Part shown: positions 1 through 6,864 of the stretch, one piece after another | How positions within the stretch are numbered: position 1 is the stretch's first letter | Layout: each line of letters starts with the position of its first letter | DNA from: Saprospiraceae bacterium | GTDB lineage: Bacteria; Bacteroidota; Bacteroidia; Chitinophagales; Saprospiraceae | DNA: 6,976 nt | Assembly: GCA_016787375.1 (NCBI GenBank) | Contig: JAEUUM010000440.1 | Span: forward strand, 1-6,976 | Direction of reading: 5' to 3' | Program-made: the position numbers and the translations under genes | The notes under the pieces: generated by a model | Seen by the model: the letters and a program-made list of their open reading frames with translations, nothing else | Told to the model about the DNA's origin: nothing | Databases searched by the model: none

Positions 1-1963
1 ACTTGCTATCAACCAACTCTACAAAAATACCCCTATCGATTATCCCACTGATCACACCATCAAAGACCTCACCTATCCTGCTTTCAAGATACAACACCTG
101 GAAGTATTTAACGGACTGCCTCTCGGCATCCATTGCGTGACGTTCCATCACAGATATGTGTTTGCATTTTGCTTCCAGTAATTCCTTATTTTCCCTGTAT
201 CCAGATTTTATGTTTTGTTCAAGAATTCTGTGAGAAAGCACATCAGAATAACGCCTGATCGGAGAGGTAAAATGCGTATAATATTCAAAACCAAGCCCGT
301 AATGACCTATATTATTGGTTGAATATTCTGCTTTTGACATGGTACGGATAGCCAATGGTTCAAGAAGTTTCAAGGAATCATCCTCTGCTGAGGCTTCAGC
401 CAGACGGTTGAAGGAGTCAATTATTTTATCAGGGGTGCTGATGTCAAATTTAAATCCTAACTCCATGGCAAAAAGAGACAAATCATTCAATTTATCAATG
501 GATGGCGTATCATGAACCCTGTACACAAAAGGGATTTCAACACCTTCTGATTTTTTGTGCATGAAAGTTGCAACCTCACGATTTGCAAGCAACATGAAAT
601 CTTCAATAAGCAAATGGGCTGCTTTGCGGTCTTTAACATAAGCTTCAATCGGATGCCCGTGTTCATCAAATCTAAATCTAACCTCGTCTGTTTCAAAACT
701 AATTGCACCATGCTCAAACTTTTTTCTTCTGAGTTCAAGTGCTATTTCATTCAATGCCAGCAATTCGGCCGCAAATTCACCTGTTTTTGCTTCGAGCAAT
801 TCCTGAGCCTGTTCGTAAGAGAACCTTCTGTCAGAATGAATAATGGTTCGGCCAAACCATTTTTCCACGATCTTTTTATTTTTATCAAATGTAAAAACAG
901 CAGAATATGTGCGCTTGTCTTCATTGGGCCTTAGAGAACATAGATCATTTGAAATCGACTCCGGTAACATTGGACAACATCTGTCTGCCAGATATACACT
1001 TGTAGACCTGAAATAAGCCTCTTTATCCAATTCGGTATCGGGTTTCACATAAAATGAAACATCGGCAATGTGAACTCCTACTTCAATATTTCCATTTTCA
1101 AGAACTTTATAAGACAGGGCATCATCAAAATCCTTTGCGTCTTCCGGATCAATTGTAAAGGTGAGCACATCTCTAAAGTCCCGTCTTTCGTCAATATCAG
1201 CTTTGGTAATCCTGCCGTCAAGTTTATTCGCTTCTGTCTCAGCATTCTCCGGGAAGGCAATATTAAAACCATTATTAATGAGTATTGAATTCATGGCCAG
1301 ATTGATGCCACCCTCCTGACCAAGATTTTGAGTTATGCGACCAAGGGCAGGTTGAAATCCTTTGACAGGCCATTTAATGATTTCTACAACTACTTTGTCC
1401 TTGTGTTCGGCATTTGATAATGAAATCGGATCAATCTCAATATCAAACGGCAAGATTGTTTGCTCGGGAAGAACAAGCGTGCGATTGGCTTTTAAATGCA
1501 GCGTTCCAATGAATCTGGTGGTATTCCTTTCGAGAGTTTTAATAATCTCTCCTTCAGGTCTGTTTCTCCTCCCACCTTTGAACAATCTCACCAACACCTT
1601 GTCATGATTCAAGGCGGTTTGAAGATATTTGGGTTGGACATATATATCTTGACCAAGGGCCTCACAAATTATATAAGCTGCACCTGACCGAGTCATATCA
1701 ACAATACCTTCATATTCGGATTGTGCAGGCATATCTGCACTCTTTGATTTTTTTGAATTTTCTACATTTTTGTTGGGTAATGGTTTTGCACTTAATACTT
1801 GTTCCAAAGCGTATTTGATAGAGTCACTGTTGTTATCAATGTTCAATATTTTTTTGATTTGTCCGGGAGTAAAGAATTTATTCGGGTTTTTGGACAGCAA
1901 ATTTGATATTGCCTTCTGGAGTGCTTTAGATGTTAATTTATTGTCTTTTGTTTTACGTGGCAT
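1..1963 (-). CDS. rnr: Ribonuclease R, 3'-5' exoribonuclease (3' end cut off by window edge)
   Basis: Processive 3'-5' hydrolytic exoribonuclease of the RNase II/R (RNB) family, acting in the cytoplasm on structured RNA, including mRNA and rRNA fragments. I translated this frame by hand: 654 codons run from the ATG at 1963 to the left edge without a stop. Domains in order: an N-terminal winged-helix-like segment (about residues 10-60), two cold-shock-type RNA-binding domains (about 82-145 and 150-205), the RNB catalytic domain (about 250-580), and the start of an S1 domain (from about 631, GEVFDGVISG). The RNB signature IDPEDAKDFDDA supplies the metal-binding aspartates D272, D278, D280 and D281; VYRVHD and HFTSPIRRYSD (564-574) are further family hallmarks. 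The rest of S1 and any Lys-rich tail lie outside the window. The ATG follows directly on the stop of the upstream gene, with no visible Shine-Dalgarno sequence, so translational coupling is likely. RNase II is less likely because of the N-terminal helix-turn-helix region. Confidence 0.96.
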   Translation of the reverse strand, partial: MPRKTKDNKLTSKALQKAISNLLSKNPNKFFTPGQIKKILNIDNNSDSIKYALEQVLSAKPLPNKNVENSKKSKSADMPAQSEYEGIVDMTRSGAAYIICEALGQDIYVQPKYLQTALNHDKVLVRLFKGGRRNRPEGEIIKTLERNTTRFIGTLHLKANRTLVLPEQTILPFDIEIDPISLSNAEHKDKVVVEIIKWPVKGFQPALGRITQNLGQEGGINLAMNSILINNGFNIAFPENAETEANKLDGRITKADIDERRDFRDVLTFTIDPEDAKDFDDALSYKVLENGNIEVGVHIADVSFYVKPDTELDKEAYFRSTSVYLADRCCPMLPESISNDLCSLRPNEDKRTYSAVFTFDKNKKIVEKWFGRTIIHSDRRFSYEQAQELLEAKTGEFAAELLALNEIALELRRKKFEHGAISFETDEVRFRFDEHGHPIEAYVKDRKAAHLLIEDFMLLANREVATFMHKKSEGVEIPFVYRVHDTPSIDKLNDLSLFAMELGFKFDISTPDKIIDSFNRLAEASAEDDSLKLLEPLAIRTMSKAEYSTNNIGHYGLGFEYYTHFTSPIRRYSDVLSHRILEQNIKSGYRENKELLEAKCKHISVMERHAMDAERQSVKYFQVLYLESRIGEVFDGVISGIIDRGIFVELVDSK

Positions 1964-2470
1964 TTATATGCTAAATTTTGTGGATTGTTGAATGGTGCCA
2001 TTTTCGAGTATTTCGAAAAAAAGTTGTTTACTGTTTGCAGCTACGAGTTCACCGGTTTTAGCATCTTCTATTCCTTCAATCACAGTTACCATGCCTTCTT
2101 CATCAAACTTGGCAACGGACTTAATGGTCTTTTCTTGAGAATATATGGTACTCGCTACAACTTTTTGATCAATTCGCGCTCCTTCTTGTGTAAAAATAGC
2201 AATAATGTAGTCGTATTGGAGAACACCGGCCCGCCAAAATACCAAACAAACAAAATTGTGAAGATCAGGCAATCTAAAAACCGGTACGTATTCTGCCAAG
2301 TCTTCATCTGCACCTTTGCGCTCGACAAATGCTGAAACAAGGATATTTGGCAATGGTTCATGTATTTCGTTAATCTCGTGGTAGGTTTCATCGTCGACCT
2401 GAACAGGCGGATCAACTATTGTAAATCGTGCAAGAAAAACGCTAAAATCGAGATATTCGCTTTGGTTCAT
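1964..2470 (-). CDS. Acidic 168-residue protein of unknown function, coupled to rnr
   Basis: I do not recognise this protein. It has 168 residues, no signal peptide and no convincing membrane helix, so it is probably cytoplasmic. It is strongly acidic (28 Asp+Glu against 13 Lys+Arg) and has a single cysteine (C75). The middle contains a hydrophobic stretch (about 70-93, with FVCLVFWRAG followed by YDYIIAIF), and the C-terminal third alternates hydrophobic and polar residues as in beta-strands. I see no catalytic signature or known nucleic-acid-binding motif. The ATG at 2470 is the first in frame and is preceded by A/T-rich DNA without a Shine-Dalgarno sequence. The TAA stop (1966-1964) is followed at once by the rnr ATG, so the pair should be co-transcribed and translationally coupled. 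This suggests, but does not show, a role near RNA turnover. The coupling and the ordinary amino-acid composition argue that it is a real gene; the plus-strand frame opposite it is a shadow. Confidence 0.85.
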   Translation of the reverse strand: MNQSEYLDFSVFLARFTIVDPPVQVDDETYHEINEIHEPLPNILVSAFVERKGADEDLAEYVPVFRLPDLHNFVCLVFWRAGVLQYDYIIAIFTQEGARIDQKVVASTIYSQEKTIKSVAKFDEEGMVTVIEGIEDAKTGELVAANSKQLFFEILENGTIQQSTKFSI

Positions 2471-2493
2471 AAAAATTTGTAAAATTTCAAAAA

Positions 2494-2512
2494 TTAGAAC
2501 TATTCTAAATAG
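2494..2512. promoter_or_regulatory. Overlapping inverted repeats, possible operator
   Basis: Two perfect dyads share bases here. TTAGAA-CTA-TTCTAA spans 2494-2508 and CTATT-CTA-AATAG spans 2500-2512. They lie 24 bases upstream of the start codon of the 168-residue protein and about 54 bases upstream of the likely -7 element of sdhC, inside the 126-base divergent spacer. A regulator-binding site is an inference; short A/T-rich dyads also arise by chance. Confidence 0.3.
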
Positions 2513-2537
2513 TGAAAAAAGTTAAGAAATAACGATG

Positions 2538-2573
2538 TTTGTGTGTTTATTATTACAGTAACTGATAAATTTG
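2538..2573 (+). promoter_or_regulatory. Candidate Bacteroidota-type promoter of sdhCAB
   Basis: TAAATTTG at 2566-2573 fits the Bacteroidota -7 consensus TAnnTTTG exactly. A TTTG at 2538-2541 could be the -33 element, but the 24-base gap between them is slightly longer than usual. Transcription would begin near 2580, leaving a leader of only about 17 bases before the sdhC ATG. It is the only promoter-like element I see upstream of the operon in this orientation. Confidence 0.45.
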
Positions 2574-2578
2574 CCGCT

Positions 2579-2611
2579 CAAAATTAATTCGAATATATGA
2601 ATTGGTTTCAA
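2579..2611 (-). promoter_or_regulatory. Weak candidate promoter for the unknown gene and rnr
   Basis: Read on the minus strand, bases 2586-2579 give TAATTTTG, a match to TAnnTTTG. A TTG at 2611-2609 stands 22 bases upstream of it. Transcription would start near 2572 and leave a leader of about 100 bases before the ATG at 2470. The element overlaps the start of sdhC, and such matches are common in A/T-rich DNA, so this is tentative. A nearer match, TAATTTTTG at 2496-2488, has one extra base and no good -33 partner. Confidence 0.22.
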
Positions 2612-3289
2612 TCATTTTTAGTTTCTTCTCTTGGTCAGAAGATCGTCATGAGTTTAACAGGTTTATTCCTCACGATATTTTTAATCGTTCACCTAGTTGG
2701 TAATCTGCAACTATTGCATGATGACGGGGGACAGGCTTTTAATTTGTATTCCTATTTTATGACGCACAACCCGCTCATAAAGACAGTTTCTTACTTGCTT
2801 TACACAGGCATCATACTCCACACCATTCAAGGTTTATCATTGTGGAGACAAAACAGAAAAGCGGCTGGTGGAATGAAAAGGTATGTGAAAACTTCAACTG
2901 CTACTTCAAGTTTTGCGGGAAGGAATATGGCTTGGTTGGGAATATTAATTTTCATCTTCCTTGTCATTCACCTCAAGGACTTTTGGTATGTTATGAAATT
3001 TACAAGCCAGCTTGAAATGATAACGTATCCCGGTCAGGACCATGAAGTCAAAAATCTCTATCAACTGGTTTCAGTGGAATTCAAAGAATTATGGGTGGTG
3101 GTAATTTATTCAATAAGTATGGTAGTGTTGGCATTTCATTTACTGCATGGTTTCACCTCTGCATTTCAAACCATAGGTGCAAACCACCCCAAATACATGA
3201 CCCTAATCAAAGTAGTTGGTAAGCTTTATGCATTTCTAATCCCGATTGGATTTGCCATAATTCCGATCATCTTTTATTGTTGTAAATGA
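2597..3289 (+). CDS. sdhC: Succinate dehydrogenase cytochrome b subunit (single-anchor, b558 type)
   Basis: Membrane anchor of complex II. It holds the haems, carries electrons from SdhB to the quinone and fixes SdhA-SdhB to the cytoplasmic face of the inner membrane. The 230 residues contain five likely transmembrane helices: about 12-37, 64-83, 111-131, 166-190 and 208-228. Histidines near the helices, H32, H75, H125 and H184 (or H181), match in number and placement the four axial ligands of the di-haem cytochromes in the Bacillus SdhC / Wolinella FrdC family. The ending HGFTSAFQTIGANHPKY is typical of Bacteroidota SdhC. No SdhD follows, as expected when one polypeptide forms the whole anchor. 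It is the first gene of sdhCAB, 25 bases before sdhA. The ATG at 2597 puts the conserved SxGQK start of helix 1 at residue 11 and lacks a Shine-Dalgarno sequence. The partner quinone is probably menaquinone, inferred from family and phylum. Confidence 0.94.
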   Translation: MNWFQSFLVSSLGQKIVMSLTGLFLTIFLIVHLVGNLQLLHDDGGQAFNLYSYFMTHNPLIKTVSYLLYTGIILHTIQGLSLWRQNRKAAGGMKRYVKTSTATSSFAGRNMAWLGILIFIFLVIHLKDFWYVMKFTSQLEMITYPGQDHEVKNLYQLVSVEFKELWVVVIYSISMVVLAFHLLHGFTSAFQTIGANHPKYMTLIKVVGKLYAFLIPIGFAIIPIIFYCCK

Positions 3290-3314
3290 TCAAGCACCAT
3301 TAATTTTAAAATTT

Positions 3315-5231
3315 ATGAAATTAGATTCGAAAATACCTCAGGGCCCGGTTGGTGAAAAATGGTCTAATTACAAGGAACATGCTAAACTTGTAAATCCATC
3401 CAATAAGCGTAAACTTGAAATCATAGTTGTAGGAACTGGCCTTGCAGGTGCATCAGCCGCAGCAACATTAGCAGAACTTGGATACAAGGTTAAAGCTTTT
3501 TGTTTTCAAGACAGCCCAAGAAGAGCTCACTCCATTGCTGCTCAAGGTGGTATAAACGCTGCAAAGAATTATAAAAACGATGGGGACTCTGTTTATCGTT
3601 TATTTTATGATACGATAAAAGGTGGTGATTTCAGAGCTCGCGAAGGCAATGTACACCGCCTTGCTGAAGTAAGCGTCAATATCATTGACCAATGTGTTGC
3701 TCAAGGTGTACCATTTGCAAGAGAGTATGGCGGTCTGCTTGACAATCGATCTTTTGGTGGAGCTCAGGTTTCAAGAACATTTTATGCACGGGGCCAAACA
3801 GGTCAGCAACTTCTAATAGGTGCTTATCAAGCATTGGAGCGTCAGGTTGGACTCGGAAATGTAAAGATGTACAGCCGTCATGAAATGCTCGACATAGTCA
3901 AAATTGATGGCAAAGCCCGGGGTATCATCGCAAAAAATTTGGTGACAGGAGAATTGGAAAGACATTTTGGTCATGCTGTTTTGCTTTGTACAGGTGGATA
4001 TGGAAATGTATTCTTCCTTTCAACAAATGCCATGGGATCGAATGTAACTGCGGCTTGGAGAGCCCACAAAAGAGGCGCATTTTTCGGGAACCCATGTTAT
4101 ACACAAATTCACCCTACTTGTATTCCGGTATCAGGTGACTATCAGTCTAAACTAACCCTGATGAGTGAATCTCTGAGGAATGACGGTAGGATTTGGGTGC
4201 CAAAAAGAAAAGAAGATTGCGGGAAACACCCAAATGATATCAAAGAAGAAGATCGCGACTACTACCTCGAAAGAAAATATCCTTCTTATGGTAATCTTTG
4301 TCCGCGGGATATTGCATCAAGAGCTGCAAAGGAAGTATGCGACGAAGGCAGAGGCGTAGGGAAAACAGGTCTGGCAGTTTATCTGGATTTTAGCGATGCC
4401 ATCAATCGCCTTGGTTTGGAAACTGTAAAAGCAAGGTATGGCGAATTGTTCCCAATGTACCAGAATATTACAGGTGAAGACCCACTTAAACAGCCTATGA
4501 GGATTTTCCCGGCAGTACATTATACCATGGGAGGACTTTGGGTTGATTACGAATTAATGACTACTGTGCCCGGATTATATGCCTTAGGTGAAGCTAATTT
4601 TTCAGACCACGGGGCAAACAGACTAGGGGCATCTGCACTTATGCAAGGTTTGGCTGATGGTTATTTTGTTATTCCTTATACCATTGGAAATTATCTGTCT
4701 GGAGAAATTTTTACCAAAAGTATACCTACTGATCATCCGGCATTTGCAGAAGCTGAAAACAACGTGAGGGAAAGAATTAATACCCTGAAAAACAATGGTG
4801 GAAAAACACCGGTTGATGAATTCCATAAGCAGTTGGGTAAGATAATGTGGGAATATTGCGGCATGGCAAGAAATGCCGAAGGCCTCACTAAAGCGAGACA
4901 GATGATCCAAACCTTGAAGGCAGATTTTTGGAATGATGCAAGAATTACGGGTGAGATAAATGAATTCAATCCTGAACTTGACAAAGCAATGCGTGTGGCC
5001 GATTTCCTTGAACTTGGTGAACTTATGGTTGTTGATGCCTTAAATAGAAATGAATCCTGTGGTGGTCACTTCAGAACTGAATATCAGGATAACGGAGAGG
5101 CAAAACGTAATGATGATGAATACGCTTACGTTTCTGCATGGGAATTTAAAGGCGACAATCAGGAACCTGAGCTGCACAAGGAGGAATTGGTTTATGAAGC
5201 CATCCAATTACAGGTAAGAAGTTATAAATAA
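3315..5231 (+). CDS. sdhA: Succinate dehydrogenase / fumarate reductase flavoprotein subunit
   Basis: Catalytic subunit of complex II; oxidises succinate to fumarate in the TCA cycle, or runs in reverse under fumarate-respiring conditions. The 638-residue length suits the long type-B SdhA group. The N-terminal FAD-binding fold carries GTGLAGASAA (40-49). H72 in RRAHSIAAQGG is the expected site of covalent FAD attachment. Active-site residues recognisable by family motifs are H266 (HPT), R331 (PRDIASR), H402 (HYTMGGL) and R436 (GANRLGASAL). The segment LGEANFSDHGANR (424-436) also contacts FAD. The C-terminal helical domain runs from about 470 and includes NESCGGHFR (579-587), a conserved family motif. 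No signal peptide is present; the protein sits on the cytoplasmic face. It is the second gene of the operon, 33 bases before sdhB. The ATG at 3315 is preceded by an A/T-rich leader. Sequence alone cannot tell which direction dominates, but the context favours succinate dehydrogenase. Confidence 0.97.
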   Translation: MKLDSKIPQGPVGEKWSNYKEHAKLVNPSNKRKLEIIVVGTGLAGASAAATLAELGYKVKAFCFQDSPRRAHSIAAQGGINAAKNYKNDGDSVYRLFYDTIKGGDFRAREGNVHRLAEVSVNIIDQCVAQGVPFAREYGGLLDNRSFGGAQVSRTFYARGQTGQQLLIGAYQALERQVGLGNVKMYSRHEMLDIVKIDGKARGIIAKNLVTGELERHFGHAVLLCTGGYGNVFFLSTNAMGSNVTAAWRAHKRGAFFGNPCYTQIHPTCIPVSGDYQSKLTLMSESLRNDGRIWVPKRKEDCGKHPNDIKEEDRDYYLERKYPSYGNLCPRDIASRAAKEVCDEGRGVGKTGLAVYLDFSDAINRLGLETVKARYGELFPMYQNITGEDPLKQPMRIFPAVHYTMGGLWVDYELMTTVPGLYALGEANFSDHGANRLGASALMQGLADGYFVIPYTIGNYLSGEIFTKSIPTDHPAFAEAENNVRERINTLKNNGGKTPVDEFHKQLGKIMWEYCGMARNAEGLTKARQMIQTLKADFWNDARITGEINEFNPELDKAMRVADFLELGELMVVDALNRNESCGGHFRTEYQDNGEAKRNDDEYAYVSAWEFKGDNQEPELHKEELVYEAIQLQVRSYK

Positions 5232-5264
5232 TATTCTCAAAAGAAATTATAAAGACTAAAAAAG

Positions 5265-6011
5265 ATGAAGATTAATCTGAAAGTCTGGAGACAAAAAAAT
5301 ACAAATACATCCGGAAAAATTGTCAACTACGTTGTAAATGAAGTCAACCCGGATATGTCATTTTTAGAAATGATTGATGTATTGAATGGTCAATTGGTAA
5401 GAAAAGGGGAAGACCCAATAGCTTTTGATCACGATTGCCGGGAAGGAATATGTGGAATGTGCTCAATGGTGGTGGATGGGAGACCGCATGGACCCTTACA
5501 CGGCACTACAACCTGCCAGCTCTACATGCGAAATTATAAAGATGGTGACACCATATATGTTGAACCTTTCAGAGCCCATGCTTTTCCGATCATCAAAGAC
5601 TTGGCAGTGAATCGTGGTGCCTTTGACCGCATCATTGCTGCAGGGGGATTTGTAAGTGTGAGTACAGGTCAGGCTCAGGATGCCAACGCAATTCCGGTAG
5701 AGAAAGCTGTCGCTGATAATGCCATGGATGCAGCTGCATGTATTGGATGTGGCGCCTGTGTTGCTGCTTGCCCTAATGGCTCTGCGATGCTGTTTACCGC
5801 AGCCAAAGTTTCTCACCTAAACCAGTTGCCCCAAGGCAAAGCTGAAGCCACCAGAAGGGCCCTTAACATGGTCAAACAAATGGATGCAGAAGGATTTGGA
5901 AAGTGTAGCAATATTGGAGCCTGCGAAGCCGAATGCCCTAAAGAAATATCCATTGAGAATATAGCCCGGCTAAACAGAGAATATATTAAAGCGGTATTTA
6001 CAGGAGAATAA
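5265..6011 (+). CDS. sdhB: Succinate dehydrogenase iron-sulfur subunit
   Basis: Electron-transfer subunit of complex II that passes electrons from the FAD in SdhA to the haems and quinone in SdhC. The protein has 248 residues. Its N-terminal plant-ferredoxin-like domain holds the [2Fe-2S] ligands C58, C63 and C66 (CREGICGMC) and C84. The C-terminal bacterial-ferredoxin-like domain has CIGCGACVAACP at 159-170 and C214, C220 and C224-P225. By family pattern C159, C162, C165 and C224 bind [4Fe-4S], while C169, C214 and C220 bind [3Fe-4S]. All eleven cluster cysteines are present, so the protein should be functional. A segment between the domains (about 115-150, including SVSTGQAQDANAIP) is typical of Bacteroidota-type SdhB. 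It is the last gene of sdhCAB. The ATG at 5265 follows an A-rich leader (AAAAAAG) with no Shine-Dalgarno sequence. Confidence 0.97.
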   Translation: MKINLKVWRQKNTNTSGKIVNYVVNEVNPDMSFLEMIDVLNGQLVRKGEDPIAFDHDCREGICGMCSMVVDGRPHGPLHGTTTCQLYMRNYKDGDTIYVEPFRAHAFPIIKDLAVNRGAFDRIIAAGGFVSVSTGQAQDANAIPVEKAVADNAMDAAACIGCGACVAACPNGSAMLFTAAKVSHLNQLPQGKAEATRRALNMVKQMDAEGFGKCSNIGACEAECPKEISIENIARLNREYIKAVFTGE

Positions 6012-6093
6012 TTAATTTGGATTCAGATTTTTGAATTTAGAGGTATTGAATCATTGGTTGCTTAGATTGAACTGATTTGAGTTTAGGTAAAAT
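6012..6093. other. Convergent spacer without a clear terminator
   Basis: These 82 bases separate the ends of sdhB and the oppositely oriented hydrolase gene. The only hairpin found is weak: ATTCA (6021-6025) and TGAAT (6032-6036) around a six-base loop, A/T-rich and lacking a clean T-run. TGAATC at 6047-6052 could pair with GATTCA at 6020-6025 instead. I cannot name an intrinsic terminator for either direction. Confidence 0.4.
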
Positions 6094-6864
6094 CTATTTT
6101 AGGCGGCCGAAATGTCCTCCATTTAATAAAATCAACTCACAATTATACTTGTCTCTTGCTAAGTTTATCCAAAATGTATTTTGACAAAATCGGTCATTTT
6201 TGAAAAGATAAATTTGACACTTTTTTAAAGTCTTCAACACAAATTCAAGTTCAGTTTTATTCATTTTCAGTTTTTTCAAGGATATTGCGTAGTGTTTCAA
6301 GAACTTTAAATTTTTTTCGGAATTGAAATGTGATTCCAGAAACATTCGTTCCTGAATATTTAAAAAGCCTAGCTTGCCTGCTGCTTTAGATAAGAATTGA
6401 ATCGAGTTCAGACTAAATATATGGTTTATTAGCTTTATATATGTTGCATTTGGTATTGCCTGTATTAAGTACTCCCAAAATTTGATTTTGACTACGGGTG
6501 CAATAAGTATCAAATCATCTGCAAAAGGTCTTTCAAACAACAATTTTAAGCCGACCCTGGCACCGAAACTGTGACCAATCAGATAAATTTTACTCCATTT
6601 TTTTTCAGACAAAATTTGAGAAATCCATGCGCTGATAATTTCAATATCAAATGGAATATCCATTGCTTCCAAATCAACTAAACCAGGCCAATTAAGGAAA
6701 TAACAAGTTTTATTTGTCCAAAGAGATGGATAATGCTTAGCCATCCACTCACCCGAAAGTGAAAAACCGGGGAGGCAGATAGCCAATATTTCAGAATCTC
6801 CAAGTTTGGAACCCGTAAAATTATGTTCACCTAAAAGCCAATTTAGGTTTGTGATATCATTCAA
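6094..6864 (-). CDS. Alpha/beta-hydrolase fold protein, substrate unknown
   Basis: Predicted cytoplasmic hydrolase of the alpha/beta-hydrolase superfamily, probably acting on an ester, thioester or similar bond; the substrate cannot be read from sequence. The 256 residues contain LPGF (31-34), where the oxyanion loop is expected, and the nucleophile elbow GHSFGA with S99. D224 in FKNDRF and H251 in GGHFG complete a triad in the right order and spacing. A Lys-rich helical stretch at about 175-215 probably forms the lid. No signal peptide or membrane segment is evident. The first usable start is TTG at 6864: the frame is closed by TAA nine bases upstream of it, and the first in-frame ATG is codon 41, beyond the oxyanion loop. 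An out-of-frame ATG lies at 6860, so either TTG is the true start or the 5' end has shifted. The gene is markedly A/T-rich compared with sdh. It converges with sdhB, so it is not part of that operon. Confidence 0.8.
   Translation of the reverse strand: MNDITNLNWLLGEHNFTGSKLGDSEILAICLPGFSLSGEWMAKHYPSLWTNKTCYFLNWPGLVDLEAMDIPFDIEIISAWISQILSEKKWSKIYLIGHSFGARVGLKLLFERPFADDLILIAPVVKIKFWEYLIQAIPNATYIKLINHIFSLNSIQFLSKAAGKLGFLNIQERMFLESHFNSEKNLKFLKHYAISLKKLKMNKTELEFVLKTLKKCQIYLFKNDRFCQNTFWINLARDKYNCELILLNGGHFGRLK

Noticed and set aside
557..934. 125-codon plus-strand open frame, with several shorter ones, opposite rnr
   Set aside because: The minus strand here encodes the conserved RNB domain without interruption. 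The plus-strand translation has no recognisable domain and is Cys/Phe-rich, as expected from antisense of a conserved gene.
1..1963. rnr as a broken gene or pseudogene because no stop is found
   Set aside because: The frame is open throughout and all catalytic motifs are intact. It simply runs off the left edge of the window within the S1 domain.
1985..2335. 116-codon plus-strand frame and an 86-codon minus-strand frame (2155-2415) overlapping the 168-residue gene
   Set aside because: Both overlap the longer minus-strand gene that is coupled to rnr. Their translations look like shadow frames, and neither has a supporting context.
4317..5816. Minus-strand frames of 67-106 codons opposite sdhA and sdhB, and a 61-codon plus-strand frame at 5425-5610
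   Set aside because: All lie inside strongly conserved catalytic or Fe-S coding sequence in another frame and are Cys/Ser/Phe-rich shadows.
6020..6052. Possible intrinsic terminator between sdhB and the hydrolase gene
   Set aside because: The stems are only five to six base pairs, A/T-rich, and lack a following T-run in either direction, so a terminator call is not justified.
6026..6086. Imperfect direct repeat (TTGAATTTAG at 6031-6040, TTGAGTTTAG at 6077-6086)
   Set aside because: It is ten bases with one mismatch in low-complexity A/T-rich spacer, likely by chance, and no third copy or element boundary is visible.
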